Assembly: GCF_036248275.1 (NCBI RefSeq)
Contig: NZ_CP109181.1
Location: 1,178,001 to 1,242,000, forward strand
From: Streptomyces sp. NBC_01716
Lineage (GTDB): Bacteria; Actinomycetota; Actinomycetes; Streptomycetales; Streptomycetaceae
Direction: 5' to 3'
DNA length: 64,000 bases
Shown: piece by piece, positions 29,517 through 47,500 of the stretch
Layout of the letters: each line of letters begins with the position of its first letter
Position numbering within the stretch: position 1 is the first letter of the stretch
Translations under genes and position numbers: made by a program
Notes under the pieces: model-generated
Seen by the model: the letters and a program-made list of their open reading frames with translations, nothing else
What the model was told of the DNA's origin: nothing
The model's database searches: none

Positions 29517-30771
29517 TCCGCTCAGCGAGGTGTTCCACCGGATGTCCGGCACGCACCAGTTGGCGGTGGGGTGGGCGGTGCGCTTCCGTGGGGAGCCGCC
29601 TTCACCGGACGTCCTGCGCCAGCACGTACGAGCCGGACTGGCGGACCTTCCGACGCTGACCCACCGTGTCGAGGAGGGGCTGGGGCCTCGTCCCTGCTTC
29701 GTGCCCGTCCCGGACCTCGACCTGCGCCAGCATGTGCGCGAACTGCTCATGACGGATCCCCGGGAGCGGTGGCAGAACTGCCTGGGGGAAGTGCTGGCGC
29801 GACCACTGCCGGCCGCGCCCCGCCCGCCCTGGGATCTCTGGCTGATTCACGGGTGCACCGGTACCACCGGCACCACCGGCCCGCCCGAGTACGTGCTGGT
29901 GTTCCGCATCCACCACGCTCTGGAAGACGGCGCGGGGCACCACTACGTACTGCGGACGCTGTTCACCCCGCGCGTGCCGGCGCAAAGGCCGCACGGTGTC
30001 CGGGACTCGTCTGCGCCCGCCGACAGCGGGGGGCGGGTCTCCTCCCGTGCCGTGCTGGGCATCATGGGCGACGTCGCCGGAAGCCTGCGGGGCAGCGGCA
30101 CCTGGTCGGTGCTGCGCCGGCCGCCGACGGGGAAGCTCGCCACGGCCGTCGGGACCGTGCGGACCCCGCGGCTGCTCGCTCTCTCCCGGGCCCTCGGTAC
30201 CGACGTCAGCGCGGTCTTCCTGACCGCGCTGACCGGGGCGATGCGGGCTGTCGCCCTGGCCGAGGACGAACGTCCGGCGCCCCTCACACTCCTGTGGCCC
30301 GTGTCGGTCCGGACCGGCGGCGAACGGGGCGCGGTGGGCAACTTCCTCACCATGGTGCGTCTGCGGCTGCCCTGTGAGGAGCCCCTTCCTCCGCGCCGAC
30401 TCGCCTCTCTCTCAGGTCAGTTGGAGCCCGGACGCGTCGAGCGGAGGATGCACACCACCCGCGCTCTCATGCGGCGCGCGCCGCGTCCGGTGAGCCTCGG
30501 CACGCTGCGGCTGCTCATGCGTCCGCGCCACGCCTCCCTCACCGGCACCTACTTCCCCGCGGCCCTGCCACAACCGGTCCTCGGTGAGGCACGGTTGGAC
30601 GGCGCGCTCGGGCTGGGCGCTCCCCTGCCCGGTCAGCTCTGCCATCTGACGCTGCTCAGGTACCGGGCCGAGTGCACGCTCTCCGTCGTCCACGACACGG
30701 CCTTCCCCCGCGGGGCCGACCTCCCGGAGCTGTGGCTGACGGCCCTGGCAGAACTCGAAGCGACGGTCTGA
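29392..30771 (+). CDS. WS/DGAT-like O-acyltransferase 1
   Basis: The 459-residue protein has the wax ester synthase/diacylglycerol acyltransferase motif HHALEDG (His174, His175, Asp179), the early DPLSEVFHRMSGTHQLAVGW block, and a WPVSVRTGGERGAVGNFLTMV region typical of the family. These enzymes join an acyl-CoA (or acyl-ACP) to an alcohol. The start is unsure. TTG 29392 keeps the conserved N-terminus but overlaps the monooxygenase gene by 125 bases, while ATG 29542 avoids the overlap and loses part of that block. Together with the second homologue it could esterify the polyketide-like chain. Confidence 0.8.
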   Translation: MTSAPTEEPSTGNAEQAGVAHAAPSLPCPPWPAPPRRPTPCDPLSEVFHRMSGTHQLAVGWAVRFRGEPPSPDVLRQHVRAGLADLPTLTHRVEEGLGPRPCFVPVPDLDLRQHVRELLMTDPRERWQNCLGEVLARPLPAAPRPPWDLWLIHGCTGTTGTTGPPEYVLVFRIHHALEDGAGHHYVLRTLFTPRVPAQRPHGVRDSSAPADSGGRVSSRAVLGIMGDVAGSLRGSGTWSVLRRPPTGKLATAVGTVRTPRLLALSRALGTDVSAVFLTALTGAMRAVALAEDERPAPLTLLWPVSVRTGGERGAVGNFLTMVRLRLPCEEPLPPRRLASLSGQLEPGRVERRMHTTRALMRRAPRPVSLGTLRLLMRPRHASLTGTYFPAALPQPVLGEARLDGALGLGAPLPGQLCHLTLLRYRAECTLSVVHDTAFPRGADLPELWLTALAELEATV

Positions 30772-30812
30772 CAGGGACGGCGAGTGCCGCGACCCGCGCC
30801 GCGAGAGCGTGC

Positions 30813-32129
30813 TCACACCGGCGCGAGGGTTTTCTCCAGTTCATCCACGGCCTGCTCCCACAGTTCAGGAAGCAACTCCCCGAGCGGAAGGGCGCGGTCG
30901 GCCACGAAGGACGTCTCGGTCCAGTCGCCGAAGAACGAAAGGCCCACTCCGAAGAGGTGCCCGGGCACGAGCAGGGGGAGGAGGGCGACGCCGGTCACCC
31001 GGCCGTCCCCCAGGCTTCCCTTGTCGGCGACCGGCATGGACGTGGCCATGACGTCGGTCACCCGCGGGGAGAGCATCCTTCGCAGGTACCACTCGGTCGG
31101 GCGGTCCGGCATGTAGCGGACAAGGTCCTGAATGGCCTGCCGCCAGGTCTCGCCCCGCAGTCTCCGGGTCGTGGCCATGACGTGCTCCAGCCGCCGCAGG
31201 GGCGAGTCGCCGTCCCGGGATCCGGTCCCGCGCTCCGGGGCGGCCCGCACGGGCAGCTCCAGCGGCAGGGCGAAGCACCGGTTGCCCCAGGTCTGTTCCT
31301 CGTCCGAGCGGCGTGCGTCGACGGGCAGCAGCGCCCTCACCCGGGGAAGCGGTACGCCGGACCGGGCCGACCAGACCGACAACGCCCCGGCGAGCGCGGC
31401 CAGATGGACGTCGTGGGCCGATCCGCCATGTGCCGCGGCGATCCGGCGGAGGGCGTCCGTCGGTACGCGGCCCCGCCACAGCCGCCGCTCTCCCGTGGGG
31501 ACGACGGGGACGGCCGGGCGGTGGCCGCGAACGGCGAGGGAGCCGGCCAGGAAGATCGTGGACAGCCCGACCGCCGTGGCCACCCGTCGGGGCAGACCGG
31601 CCGGGCGGCCCTTCCTCGGCACCGGGCGGGCCGATGGCTCCCCCTCGCCCAGCAGGGCCCGGAAAGTCATCGCGGCGGCCGAACCGTCCTGGCAGGCGTG
31701 GTGGAAGCGGTAGCACACGGCGTACTCGTCAGGGATATGGCCGTGGACCAGCCAGATCCCCCAGTAGGTGCCGGGCGCGAACGGCGCGTCGAGCGCGGTG
31801 CGCAGGGCGGCGTCCCACCCCGCGAGGTCCTTCGCGACCACCTCGTGGACGTGCCGGTCGACGGTGAAGTCCGCGTCCGGCCGCCACCGGGGGCGCCGGG
31901 AGCCGCCCTCGACCCGGCTCGTGAGCAGAGGCAGCCGGCCCAGGCGAGAGCCCACGTACGCGCGGAAGTCCGCCAGGCTCGGGGGCGGACCGCTCAGATA
32001 CGCGACACCGCCGGCGTCCCAGCGGACGTCGGGGTGGCGGCGCTCCATGCCGAGGAACGCGCGGTCGACCGAGTGGGTGGGGTGGCTGGGGAGGGGAACG
32101 GACCGCGTTGACGGATCGGACACGGGCAT
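30813..32129 (-). CDS. WS/DGAT-like O-acyltransferase 2
   Basis: This 438-residue homologue is on the opposite strand and convergent with the first (41 bp apart). The active-site motif is HHACQDG (His143, His144, Asp148). The PVDARRSDEEQTWGNRCFALPLELPV block corresponds to the C-terminal family motif. ATG 32129 has GGAG seven bases upstream and begins near the usual N-terminus. Four 16-bp tandem repeats lie 60-125 bp upstream and may control it. Two diverged acyltransferases in one cluster suggest two acylation steps or two acceptor alcohols. Confidence 0.82.
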   Translation of the reverse strand: MPVSDPSTRSVPLPSHPTHSVDRAFLGMERRHPDVRWDAGGVAYLSGPPPSLADFRAYVGSRLGRLPLLTSRVEGGSRRPRWRPDADFTVDRHVHEVVAKDLAGWDAALRTALDAPFAPGTYWGIWLVHGHIPDEYAVCYRFHHACQDGSAAAMTFRALLGEGEPSARPVPRKGRPAGLPRRVATAVGLSTIFLAGSLAVRGHRPAVPVVPTGERRLWRGRVPTDALRRIAAAHGGSAHDVHLAALAGALSVWSARSGVPLPRVRALLPVDARRSDEEQTWGNRCFALPLELPVRAAPERGTGSRDGDSPLRRLEHVMATTRRLRGETWRQAIQDLVRYMPDRPTEWYLRRMLSPRVTDVMATSMPVADKGSLGDGRVTGVALLPLLVPGHLFGVGLSFFGDWTETSFVADRALPLGELLPELWEQAVDELEKTLAPV

Positions 32130-32701
32130 CGGGGAGCTCCAGTTCGTGCCAGGGGACGGACAGGCGGGCGAGGTCTCCCGACCGGGACGGACCACCGGTT
32201 GGAAGGGCCGCCGGTCGGACGGACCACCGGCCGGAAGGACCACCGGTCGGAGGCCGCAGCGACGCCGAACGCGTCACGGGCCTGAATAGACACGGTTTAT
32301 ATCCGGCCACGGTGATCGGTCGTGCTCGCCCGCGGCCCGCGACGTACGCGCTCCCCTCCGCCCCACCGGGCTCGACGCCCGGCACAGGCCGCCGGCGGGG
32401 ACGCGGAGCCGCCCCGGACCGCCCGCCGTCCACCGCCCGCGAGATCACCCGAAAGGGGGACGGTCCGCCGGGCGGCCCGCCCCTTCCCGGCTCCTTGCGC
32501 CGCGAGCCGTCCGGGACACACACGAACCGTGGCGTGGGTACTTCATTCGGGTGAGCCGGTGGAATCGAGGGCTCCATCACCGACCACCGTCTGACACTGT
32601 GTGCCGTGCGCCAGTGGTCATCAAGCCCGGGAGATGCCTGAGCGGCCCCCGGCGGGGCCGGAGGTGGTCCTGTCCCTTTCAGAGCCCTTGGAGCCAAGGT
32701 C
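32130..32701. other. 570-bp divergent control region of the lipid cluster
   Basis: No gene is supported between the second acyltransferase and the reductase that heads the synthase operon. It holds the four tandem 16-bp repeats at 32191-32253 and one AT-richer patch (GGTTTATATCCGG near 32290) that may be a promoter. Open frames across it are arginine/proline-rich artefacts of GC bias. Confidence 0.6.
32191..32253. repeat. Four tandem 16-bp repeats
   Basis: The unit ACCACCGGTTGGAAGG is repeated four times with small changes (GCCGCCGGTCGGACGG, ACCACCGGCCGGAAGG and a 15-base ACCACCGGTCGGAGG). Each copy contains a CCGG core. At 62-124 bp before the acyltransferase start, the array could be an iterated regulator site. 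Confidence 0.6.
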
Positions 32702-33856
32702 ATGCACGTCGCCCTCACCGGCGCCACCGGATTCCTCGGACTGCGCCTGCTGCGCCGTCTGCTCGACACCTACCGGTCGGTGACGGTCCTGGTCCACGCG
32801 GGGTCGGGTGACGCGCTGCACCGCATCACCCGGTTCTTCGTACTGACCGGCGTGCCCGAGGCGTTCGTCGCCGAACTCCCCGGCCGGCTGCGGGTGGTGG
32901 AGACCGAGTTGGAGCGACCCGGGCTGGGGCTGTCCAGGCGCGTGTTCCAGGAGTTGGCCGACGGTCTGGGCGCGATCTGGCACAGCGCGGGCAGCATCAA
33001 CCTGGAGGGAGACCTTCCCGAGTTGCGCCGGACCAACGTCGAAGGAACCCGGCACGTACTGGAGTTGGCCGCCGCCGGACGCGAGAGACCCATGGTCCAC
33101 CACGTGAGTACCGCTTTCGTCGCCGGAAGCCGGCGTGAAGGGGTGGCGTACGAGGACGAGTTGGACGACACGTACGGCTTCGAGAACGCCTACGAACGCT
33201 CCAAGTACGAGGCGGAGGTGCTGATCCACGCGTGGTCGCGCGAGCACCGCCGACCGGTCGTGGTGCTGCGGCCGAGCATCCTCGTCACGGATCTGCCTCC
33301 GCACCCGGAACTGCCCTCGCATCCGCTTCAGGTCGTCGAGCGGATCCTGCGCGACGCGCGACGCACCGCCCACCCCGGAAGCCCGGGCCACGACGGCGAC
33401 GGACCCGACGACCCCCGCGTCCGGTTGGTGGGTCATCCGCACGGCCGGCTGAACCTGATGCAGGTGGAGCACGCGGCCGAGGTCATGGTGCGGCTGGCCG
33501 GCCGGACGCCCTCGGGCGGAGTCGACACGTACCACGTCGTCCACGACCGCGACGTGCCCGTGCTGACGGTCAAGACCCTGCTGGAACGCCTGATCGAGGT
33601 GTCGATCGACCTGGTCGCCACGGCGCCGGACGACCCGTCGGCGCTGGAGGCGCTGGTGGACTTCTACCCGGGTCTGACGGCCTACCTGACCCACCGGCGG
33701 CGCTTCGACGACACCCGGGTCCGGGCCCTGTTCGGGTCGTCGGCGGCCTCCGGCCGGGTGGACCTCGACTACCTGTGGTCCGGCCTGGCCCCGAGGGGCC
33801 GGGTTCCCGCCGGGCCGTCGCCCACCGCCGCCTTCCCGTCCGCCCGGTACGCCTGA
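32702..33856 (+). CDS. Thioester-reductase-like SDR (NAD_binding_4 type)
   Basis: This 384-residue extended SDR has GATGFLG at residues 7-13, IWHSAGSINLEG, RRTNVEGTRHVLELA, HHVSTAFVAGS and the catalytic Tyr164/Lys168 in AYERSKYEAEV. Relatives reduce thioester-bound acyl chains or acyl-CoA to aldehydes and alcohols (fatty acyl reductases, NRPS/PKS terminal reductases). It is 33 bp before pfaD and probably co-transcribed. It is a good candidate for reductive release of the chain from the single ACP, giving an alcohol that the WS/DGAT enzymes could use. GGAG lies eight bases before the ATG. Confidence 0.8.
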   Translation: MHVALTGATGFLGLRLLRRLLDTYRSVTVLVHAGSGDALHRITRFFVLTGVPEAFVAELPGRLRVVETELERPGLGLSRRVFQELADGLGAIWHSAGSINLEGDLPELRRTNVEGTRHVLELAAAGRERPMVHHVSTAFVAGSRREGVAYEDELDDTYGFENAYERSKYEAEVLIHAWSREHRRPVVVLRPSILVTDLPPHPELPSHPLQVVERILRDARRTAHPGSPGHDGDGPDDPRVRLVGHPHGRLNLMQVEHAAEVMVRLAGRTPSGGVDTYHVVHDRDVPVLTVKTLLERLIEVSIDLVATAPDDPSALEALVDFYPGLTAYLTHRRRFDDTRVRALFGSSAASGRVDLDYLWSGLAPRGRVPAGPSPTAAFPSARYA

Positions 33857-33888
33857 TCCGCACGTCTCTCTCCCGCAGGAGCCCCTCC

Positions 33889-35468
33889 TTGTCCGTCCTC
33901 TCCACTCCCGTCGCCCCCGCCGCGGCCCCGCCGGTCTTCTCCCCCGAGGAGATCGCCGCCCGGGCCCGGCGGATCCGGGAACCCGTACACATCGTCAGCG
34001 GGCCGACCGGCCGTGAACTGGGTCTGGCGGCCGGTCCCTTACCCGACGGCCCGGTACTCGGGACACTGCCGCCGCTCTACCCCGAGTGGCTCGGCGGGCG
34101 CACCTTCTGCGAGGCGCACGGCGTCCGTTTCCCTTATGTGGCGGGCGAGATGGCGAACGGCATCGCGACCACCCGGATGGTGTCAGCGATGGCCCGGGCG
34201 GAGATGCTCGGGTTCTTCGGCGCCGGCGGCCTGGCGTACGCCGATGTGGAACGGGCCGTGCACGCGCTGGCCGGGGAGCTGCGGTCCCGTTCGAACTGGG
34301 GCGTGAACCTGATCCACTCACCGGCCGAACCCGCGCTGGAGTTCCGCGTCGCCGAGCTGCTGCTGCGCAGCGGTGTGCCCCGGATCTCGGCGTCGGCGTT
34401 CATGGAGCTCACCCCGGCCGTCGTGCTGTGCTCGGCCCGGGGACTGCGCCGCGGCGCCGACGGCGCAATCGTCCGGCGCACGCGGATGCTCGCCAAGGTC
34501 TCCCGGCCCGAGGTGGCCGAGAGGTTCCTCTCGCCCGCCCCGGCCGCGCTGCTGGACCGGCTCGTCGTCCAGGGGAAGCTGACCCCGCAGGAGGCGGGCC
34601 TCGCGGCCCTGGTGCCGGTGGCCGAGGACATCACCGTGGAGGCCGACAGCGGAGGTCACACCGACAACCGGCCGTTGTCGGCCCTGCTGCCGAGGATCGC
34701 CCTGCTGCGCGACACACTGTGCCGGCGGTTCGGCTACCGCCGCCCGGTCAGGATCGGCGCGGCCGGCGGCCTGGGCACTCCGGCCGCGGTGGCCGCCGCC
34801 TTCGCCCTCGGCGCGTCCTACGTCGTCCTCGGATCGGTGAACCAGACGGCCACCGAGGCGGGGCTCTCCGAAGAGGCCAAGGAGATGCTCTGCGAGGCTG
34901 ATGTCGCCGATGTGGCCATGGCGCCGGCGGCGGACATGTTCGAGCTGGGTGTCACGCTGCAAGTGCTGTCCCGGGGGACGATGTTCGCCCAGCGGGCCGG
35001 CAGGCTCCACTCGGCCTACCGGGCACACGGTTCGCTGGAGGAGATCCCGCCCGCGGTGCGCGCCGCGATCGAACGGGACGTGCTGCGCGCCTCGTTCGAC
35101 GAGGTCTGGCAGCACACGCGCGCGTTCTGGGAGCGGCGCGATCCTTCGGAGATCACGCGTGCGGAGGCCGATCCGAAGCACCGTATGGCGCTGGTCTTCC
35201 GCTGGTACCTGGGCAGTTCCAGCCGGTGGGCGATCACCGGCGAGACGGCCCGGCGTACCGACTACCAGATCTGGTGCGGGCCGGCGACGGGGGCGTTCAA
35301 CCGCTGGGTCGCTGGCACATTCCTGGCCGAACCGGCGAACCGGTCCGTGGTGCAGATCGCGCTCAACCTGCTCGAAGGCGCCGCGGTGCTCACCCGCGCC
35401 CATCAACTGCGCACCTATGGAGTTCCGTTGCCGTCCGAGGCGTTCGTCTACACCCCGCGCGTGCTGGC

Positions 35469-35472
<4 letters not shown>
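33889..35472 (+). CDS. pfaD: PfaD-type trans-acting enoyl reductase
   Basis: This 527-residue FMN-binding TIM-barrel protein of the 2-nitropropane dioxygenase type is the free enoyl reductase of polyunsaturated-fatty-acid synthases. Diagnostic segments are LPPLYPEWLGGRTFCEAHG, FPYVAGEMANGIATTRMV, FGAGGLAYADVERAVHAL and IGAAGGLGTPAAVAAAFALG, with a conserved C-terminal helical part through CGPATGAFNRWVAG. TTG 33889 was chosen because CAGGAG is eight bases upstream and the match starts soon after. Its stop overlaps the pfaA-like ATG (ATGA). Confidence 0.92.
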
Positions 35473-41474
<6,002 letters not shown>

Positions 41475-41523
41475 GTTCCGCCCCCTCCGGACCAGCCCCG
41501 CCCAGCCGTGAAGTGAGACCCGC

Positions 41524-44500
41524 ATGCAATTCGAACCGATCGCCGTCGTCGGCCGGGGCTGTGTGCTGCCCGACGCGCTCGATCCGGACACGTTCTGGGA
41601 CAACATCGCCGCGGGCCGCAGCAGCCTGTCGGCCATCGAGGAGGCCCGGTGGCGGCTGCCGCGCCACCGGGCCATGGGCTCGGTGGACGACCACCTCGAC
41701 CGCACCTGGAGCGATGTCGGCGGGTACGTCCGGGGGTTCGAGTCCGTCTTCGACCCCAGCGGTTTCCGAATCGCCCCGGAGCGGATCCTGTCGCTGGACC
41801 CGCTCTTCCACTGGGTCATGTACGGCATCCGGCAGGCACTTAACGAGGCGGGCCGCGAGGGCCCTCTGCCCCGCGCGGGGCTGGTGCTGGGGAACCTGTC
41901 CTATCCCACGCCCGCGGGGGCGGCATTCGCCGAGCACGTCTGGCTGTCCGCCCAGCGGCCCCCGCTCCGTGACGCCTTGCTGACGGGAGAGCGCGGGCGG
42001 CGGTCCGACGCCCTCAATCGCTTCTCGTCCGGGCTGCCCGCCCGGGTCGCGGCCCGAGCCCTCGGGCTGGGCGCGGGCGCGTGGTCGCTCGACGCCGCCT
42101 GCGCGTCGTCGCTGTATGCCGTCAAGCTGGCGTGCGACCGACTGCACGACGGCACGGCGGACCTGATGGTGGCAGGTGCGGTCAGCCGGGCGGACCCCCT
42201 CTATCTGCACGTCGGGTTCTGCGGGCTGTCCGCGGCGAGCCGCACGGGGCGCAGCCGGCCCTTCCACCGTGACGCGGACGGGCTGGTGTCCGGCGAGGGC
42301 GCCGGGTTCGTCGCGCTGATGCGGCTGTCCGAGGCCCGCGCCGCGCGTCTGCCCGTGCTCGGTGTGATCCGCGGTGCCGGGTTGTCCAACGACGGGCGCG
42401 GCGCCGGGCTGATCAGCCCGGCGGAGGAGGGCCAGGTCCGGGCCATGCGTCTGGCGTACGACGCGGCGGGCGTCGCGCCCGGGACCGTGTCACTCGTCGA
42501 GTGCCATGCGACGGGGACGCCGGTCGGGGACGCGGTGGAGGCGCGCGCCATGGGCCGGGTCTTCGGGACCGCTGACGACGTGCCCATCGGTTCAGTGAAG
42601 TCGAACGTCGGGCACCTGCTGGCGTCGGCGGGCGTGGCCGGGCTGCTGAAGGTGCTCGGCGCGCTGCGTGCGGGGGTCCGTCCGGCGACGCTCGGCGCGG
42701 AACGACCGCTGGAGGCACTGGCGGGCACGCCGTTGCGGGTGCTGACCGCGCCGGAACCGTGGTCCGGGCCGCGCCGGGCGGCGGTGAGCGCGTTCGGGTT
42801 CGGCGGGACCAACGCCCATTTGGTGGTGGACCTTCCGGAGGACGGCGACACGGTGTCCGCCGTACCGCGGCCGATCCGCCCGGCCGCCGCCGTGACCGCT
42901 CCGGCCCCGGTACGGAAATCGCCGGGCGGCCGTACGCCGGTGGCGATCGTCGCCCTCGGCGCCCGGGTCGGCGACGGGACCTGTACGGAGGACTTCCGGC
43001 GGGCGGTGCTGGGTGGTGAGCGGCGTGGCCCCGCCCCCGGGGTCGTCGTGGAATTGACGGACCTGTGCTTCCCGCCAGTGGGCCTGGAGCGAACCGTGCG
43101 CCATCAGCTCCTGGTGCTGGAGGCCGCCCGGGAGGCCGTCCGCTCGGTGTCCCTGCCCCGAGAGCGGACCATGGTGGTCATCGGCATGGGGGTGGACCCG
43201 GAGGTGGCCCGGGCGGGCGCCCGCTGGAGGGTTCCCCACTGGCTGGAGCAGGCCGGGCTCGCCGCCACACCCGAGTCGGCGGACCTCGCCCGGGACGCGT
43301 TCCTGCCGCCCGTGACCGCCGAGGGGGTGGTGGGCACCATGCCGAACCTGGTGGCGAACCGGATCAGTACCCAACTCGACCTGGCGGGACCGGGTTTCGC
43401 GGTCTCGGCGGAGGAGGCGTCGGGACTGGTGGCGCTGGAACTCGCGGCCCGCGCCGTCCGGTCGGGAGAGGTCGACGCCGCGCTCGTCGGTGCCACCGAC
43501 CTGTCCTGCGAGGCGGTGCATCAGGCCGCCCAGCGGGATCTGGGCCGGGAGGACGAACCGGGGGACGCGGCCGTCGTCCTGGTCCTCAAGTCCTTGGACA
43601 CCGCGCGCAGGGACGGTGACACCGTCGTCGCCCTGCTCGACGAGGCCAACGAGGCCAACAACGACAACGACGACGGCGAGGACACCGCCAACGCGCCCGA
43701 CGTGGTCATCGGGGACGGCCCTGACGCGGTGTTCGACCCGGCGTCGGCCTTCGGGCGCGCTCACGCCGCGTACGGGCTGGTCTGCGTCGCGGTCGCGGCG
43801 CTCTCGCTCCAGCACCGCGCGGTGCCGCGTCCGGGCGTTCCCGCGGACACCGCGACCGTCGCGCACACGGCGAGGGCCTCGGTGACACCGCTGGAAGGGC
43901 CCACCGCGAGTGTCCGGCTGCGCGCGGCGGACGCCCGGCCGTGGCTGCGGGGCCCGGCTCCGCGCCTGCGTGTCTTCTCCGGGGCCGACCGCCGGGAGGT
44001 GCTGGCCGCGCTGGAGTCCGGTGCGGAGTCCGTCGCCGGACCGGCCCGGCTGGCGCTCGTGGCCGACGACGACGCGTTTCCCGGCCGGAAGGAGGCCGCC
44101 CGCCGCTGGCTGGCCGAGGGCGGAGCCCGTCCGGCCGATGTGCGGTACCGGGACAGGCCGGTCACGGGGCAGACCGCGTTCGTGTACACCAACGGCTCGG
44201 CCGCGTACCCGGGTATGGGCCACGAGTTGATGCTCGCGCTGCCGTCGGTCGGCGAGGCCGTCCGTGCCAGGCACGGGGCGACCGGTGCACGGATGCGGAC
44301 CGGGGCGGAGAGCGGAGTGCTCGACCAGATCTGGGGTGCCGCCGAACTCGCCGTCCACCACACCGTGTTCACCCGCGAGGTGCTCGGGCTCCGGCCGGTG
44401 GCCGCTCTCGGGTACTCCTCCGGCGAGTCGGCCGCCCTGGTGGCGCTGGGTGCCTGGCCGGACGCGGCGGGGCTGTACCGCGCCACCCGGGACAGCGGTC

Positions 44501-47500
44501 TGTTCACGACCGAACTCACGGGTGAACTCCGGGCGGTGCGGCGCCACTGGGAACGTCTGGGCGTCGAGGGCCACCGCTGGTCGAGCTATCTGGTCAGTGC
44601 GCCCCTGGAGGCGGTCCGTGCCGAGCTCGCCGCCGAGGTCGCGGTCCATCTGATGGCGGTGAACGCCCCCGGAGTCTGCGTCATCGGCGGCGAGTCCCGC
44701 GCGTGCGCGGCCGTCGTGGGCAGGATCGGCGCCGACCACGCGATCGAACTCGACTACGACATGGCCGCCCACGCACCGGAGTTGGCGCAGATCCGGGAGG
44801 TATGGCGTGCGGCCCACCATCGTCCGACCGTCGACGTACCCGGTGTGCGGTTCTACAGCGGGGCCACCGGGCAGTCCTACCGGCCGACGGCCGAGCGGGC
44901 CGCCGAGGCGCTCACCGCGCAGGGACTGAACACGATCGACTTCGCGGCCACGGTCGAGCAGGCGTGGGCTGACGGCGTCCGGGTCTTCGTGGAGCACGGG
45001 CCGCGCACGCTGTGCACCGGCTGGATCAAGCGGGTGCTCGGCGACCGGGACCATGTGGCTGTCGCACTCGACGCCCCGGGCGACACCCGGCTGCGGCAGC
45101 CCTGCCTGGCGGTGGCCGAACTCGTCGTCGCGGGCGTGCCGGTGCACGCCGACGAGTTCTTCGCCCGGCTCGCGGAAGCCGCCACGGAGGTCCCGCGTCC
45201 CGGGCCCACCGTCACCGTGCCCGTACTCGCGCCGCCGTGTCTGCCGCCACTGGAGCCAGCGGTGGTGACCCTGCCCCGGGCCCCCGAGCTGGCGCCGGTG
45301 CCCGACCGGGAGGCCGGCCCGTCCGGCGCACCGGGGCGCGCCGCCGTGCCCCGTCCCGGTACCGCGGAGCCACGCCCCCTGCCGGACGTCCGGCCGACAG
45401 GCCCGGAGGGGCGCGATCCGCGGGCGGCGGGCGCCCGTGCCGCGGTCCTGCGGCAGAGCCGACGGGTCGCCGAGCTGCACCAGGAGATCACGGCCGGGCA
45501 CACCGAGGCCCATCAGCGGTTCCTGCGGGCGTCCGCTCTCGCCGTCATCGCGCTGGGGAGCGCCGGGTCCGTTCCCGTACGGCCATCGGGCCCGCCTGCC
45601 CCGCGTACGGCCGCCGGGCCGCCGCCGGCCCCCGTACGGCCCGAGCCCCGCCCGGCGCTCCTGCCCGCTCCCCCGCCGGAAGCAGCACCCGCACAACTCC
45701 TGAGGCCGGGGCCGAAGTTCGACCGCGCCCAGTTGGAGCACCTCGCCTCCCGGGAGATCTCCACGCTGTTCGGCCCGCGGTTCGCCGAGCAGGACGCGTA
45801 CGCGGTGCAGACACGGATGCCCCAGCCGCCGATGCTGTTCGCGGACCGGGTCACCGGTATCGACGCCGTGCCGGCGGCGCTCGCCACGCCGGGCCCGGTG
45901 CGCACCGACGGAACGATCTGGACGGAGACCGATGTCCGGCCCGACGACTGGTACCTGGACTCCACCGGACGTATGCCGGCCGGGCTGCTGATCGAGGCGG
46001 GCCAGGCGGATCTGCTCCTGCTGAGCTGGCTGGGCGTGGACCTCCTCAATCGGGGGGAGCGCGCCTACCGGCTGCTGGGCTGCGAGGTGACGTACCACGG
46101 CGGCCCGCCGGAAGCGGGCGACACCCTGTGCTACGAGATCCACATCGACGGCCACGCGGAGCACGAAGGCGTCCGGCTGGCCTTCTTCCATTACGACTGC
46201 TACGTGGACGGCGAACTCCGGCTCAGCGTTCGCGAGGGCCAGGCGGGGTTCTTCACCCCCGAGGAGCTCGCCGGCAGCGGCGGTGTGCGGTGGGATCCCG
46301 CCGAGCGCCCACCCGGCGACGACCTGCCGGTGGACCCGCCGGCGGTGCGCTGCGGACGGACCCGCTTCGACGCGGACCGGGTGCGGGCCCTGGCCCAGGG
46401 GCGGCCGGCGGAGTGCTTCGGCCCCGGCTGGGAGGCGACGGCTGCCCACGTCCGCCCGCCCCGGCTCGACGACGGCAGACTGCGGCTGCTCCACGAGGTG
46501 ACCGCGTTCGACCCGGCCGGAGGGCCGTGGGGCCGCGGCTATCTGCGGGCCGAGACCCCGCTGTCGCCGGACGACTGGTTCTTCGCGGGTCACTTCAAGA
46601 ACGACCCCTGTATGCCGGGCACCCTGATGCTTCAGGGCGGTCTCCAGGCGATGGCGTTCTACCTGGCGGCCACGGGCTTCACGGTGGACCGGGACGGCTG
46701 GCGTTTCGAGCCCGTCGACGATCACCCGTGCAGGACGATGTGCCGGGGCCAGGCGACTCCGGTCAATCAGCGTGTCGTCTACGAGGTGTTCGTACGCGGT
46801 GTCTCGGCCGGGCCTGTGCCGACGCTGTATGCCGATGTGCTGGGCTCGGTGGACGGGGCGAGGGCGTTCCTGGGCCGGGACGTCGCACTGCGGCTCGTAC
46901 CCGACTGGCCGCTGTCGCACTGGCGGCACTCGGGCCCGCCCGTCGAGCAGGACAGCGGTACACCGGTGCCGCTCCCCCTGCTCGGCGGGCTGGCCGGGCA
47001 CGAGGAGAAGAAGCCGGTGGCGACGGCGGCGGACGGATTCCCCTTCGACCGCGCCTCGTTGCTGGCGTGCGCCTGGGGCAGGCCGAGTGAGGCGTTCGGT
47101 CCCGCGTACGAGCCCTTCGACGGCACCCGCAAGGTCGCGCGGCTGCCCGGTCCCCCGTACCACTTCATGAGCCGGATCGTCTCGGTGGACGGTCCGCAGG
47201 GCGGTATGCGGGAGGGCAGCGGTGTCGTCGCGGAGTACGACGTGCCCGCGCGGGCCTGGTACTTCGAGCAGAGCGGCGGCCGTACGATGCCGTTCGCGGT
47301 CCTGATGGAGATCGCGCTGCAACCCTGCGGGTGGCTGGCCTCGTACGTCGGCAGCGCGTTGACCACCGACACGGATCTGCTGTTCCGCAACCTCGACGGG
47401 GCGGGAACGGTCACCGGTGAGGTCACTCCGGCGACGGGAACGGTCCGTACCCATGCCGAACTGACGCGTGTCTCCCGGAGCGGGGACATGATCATCGAGT

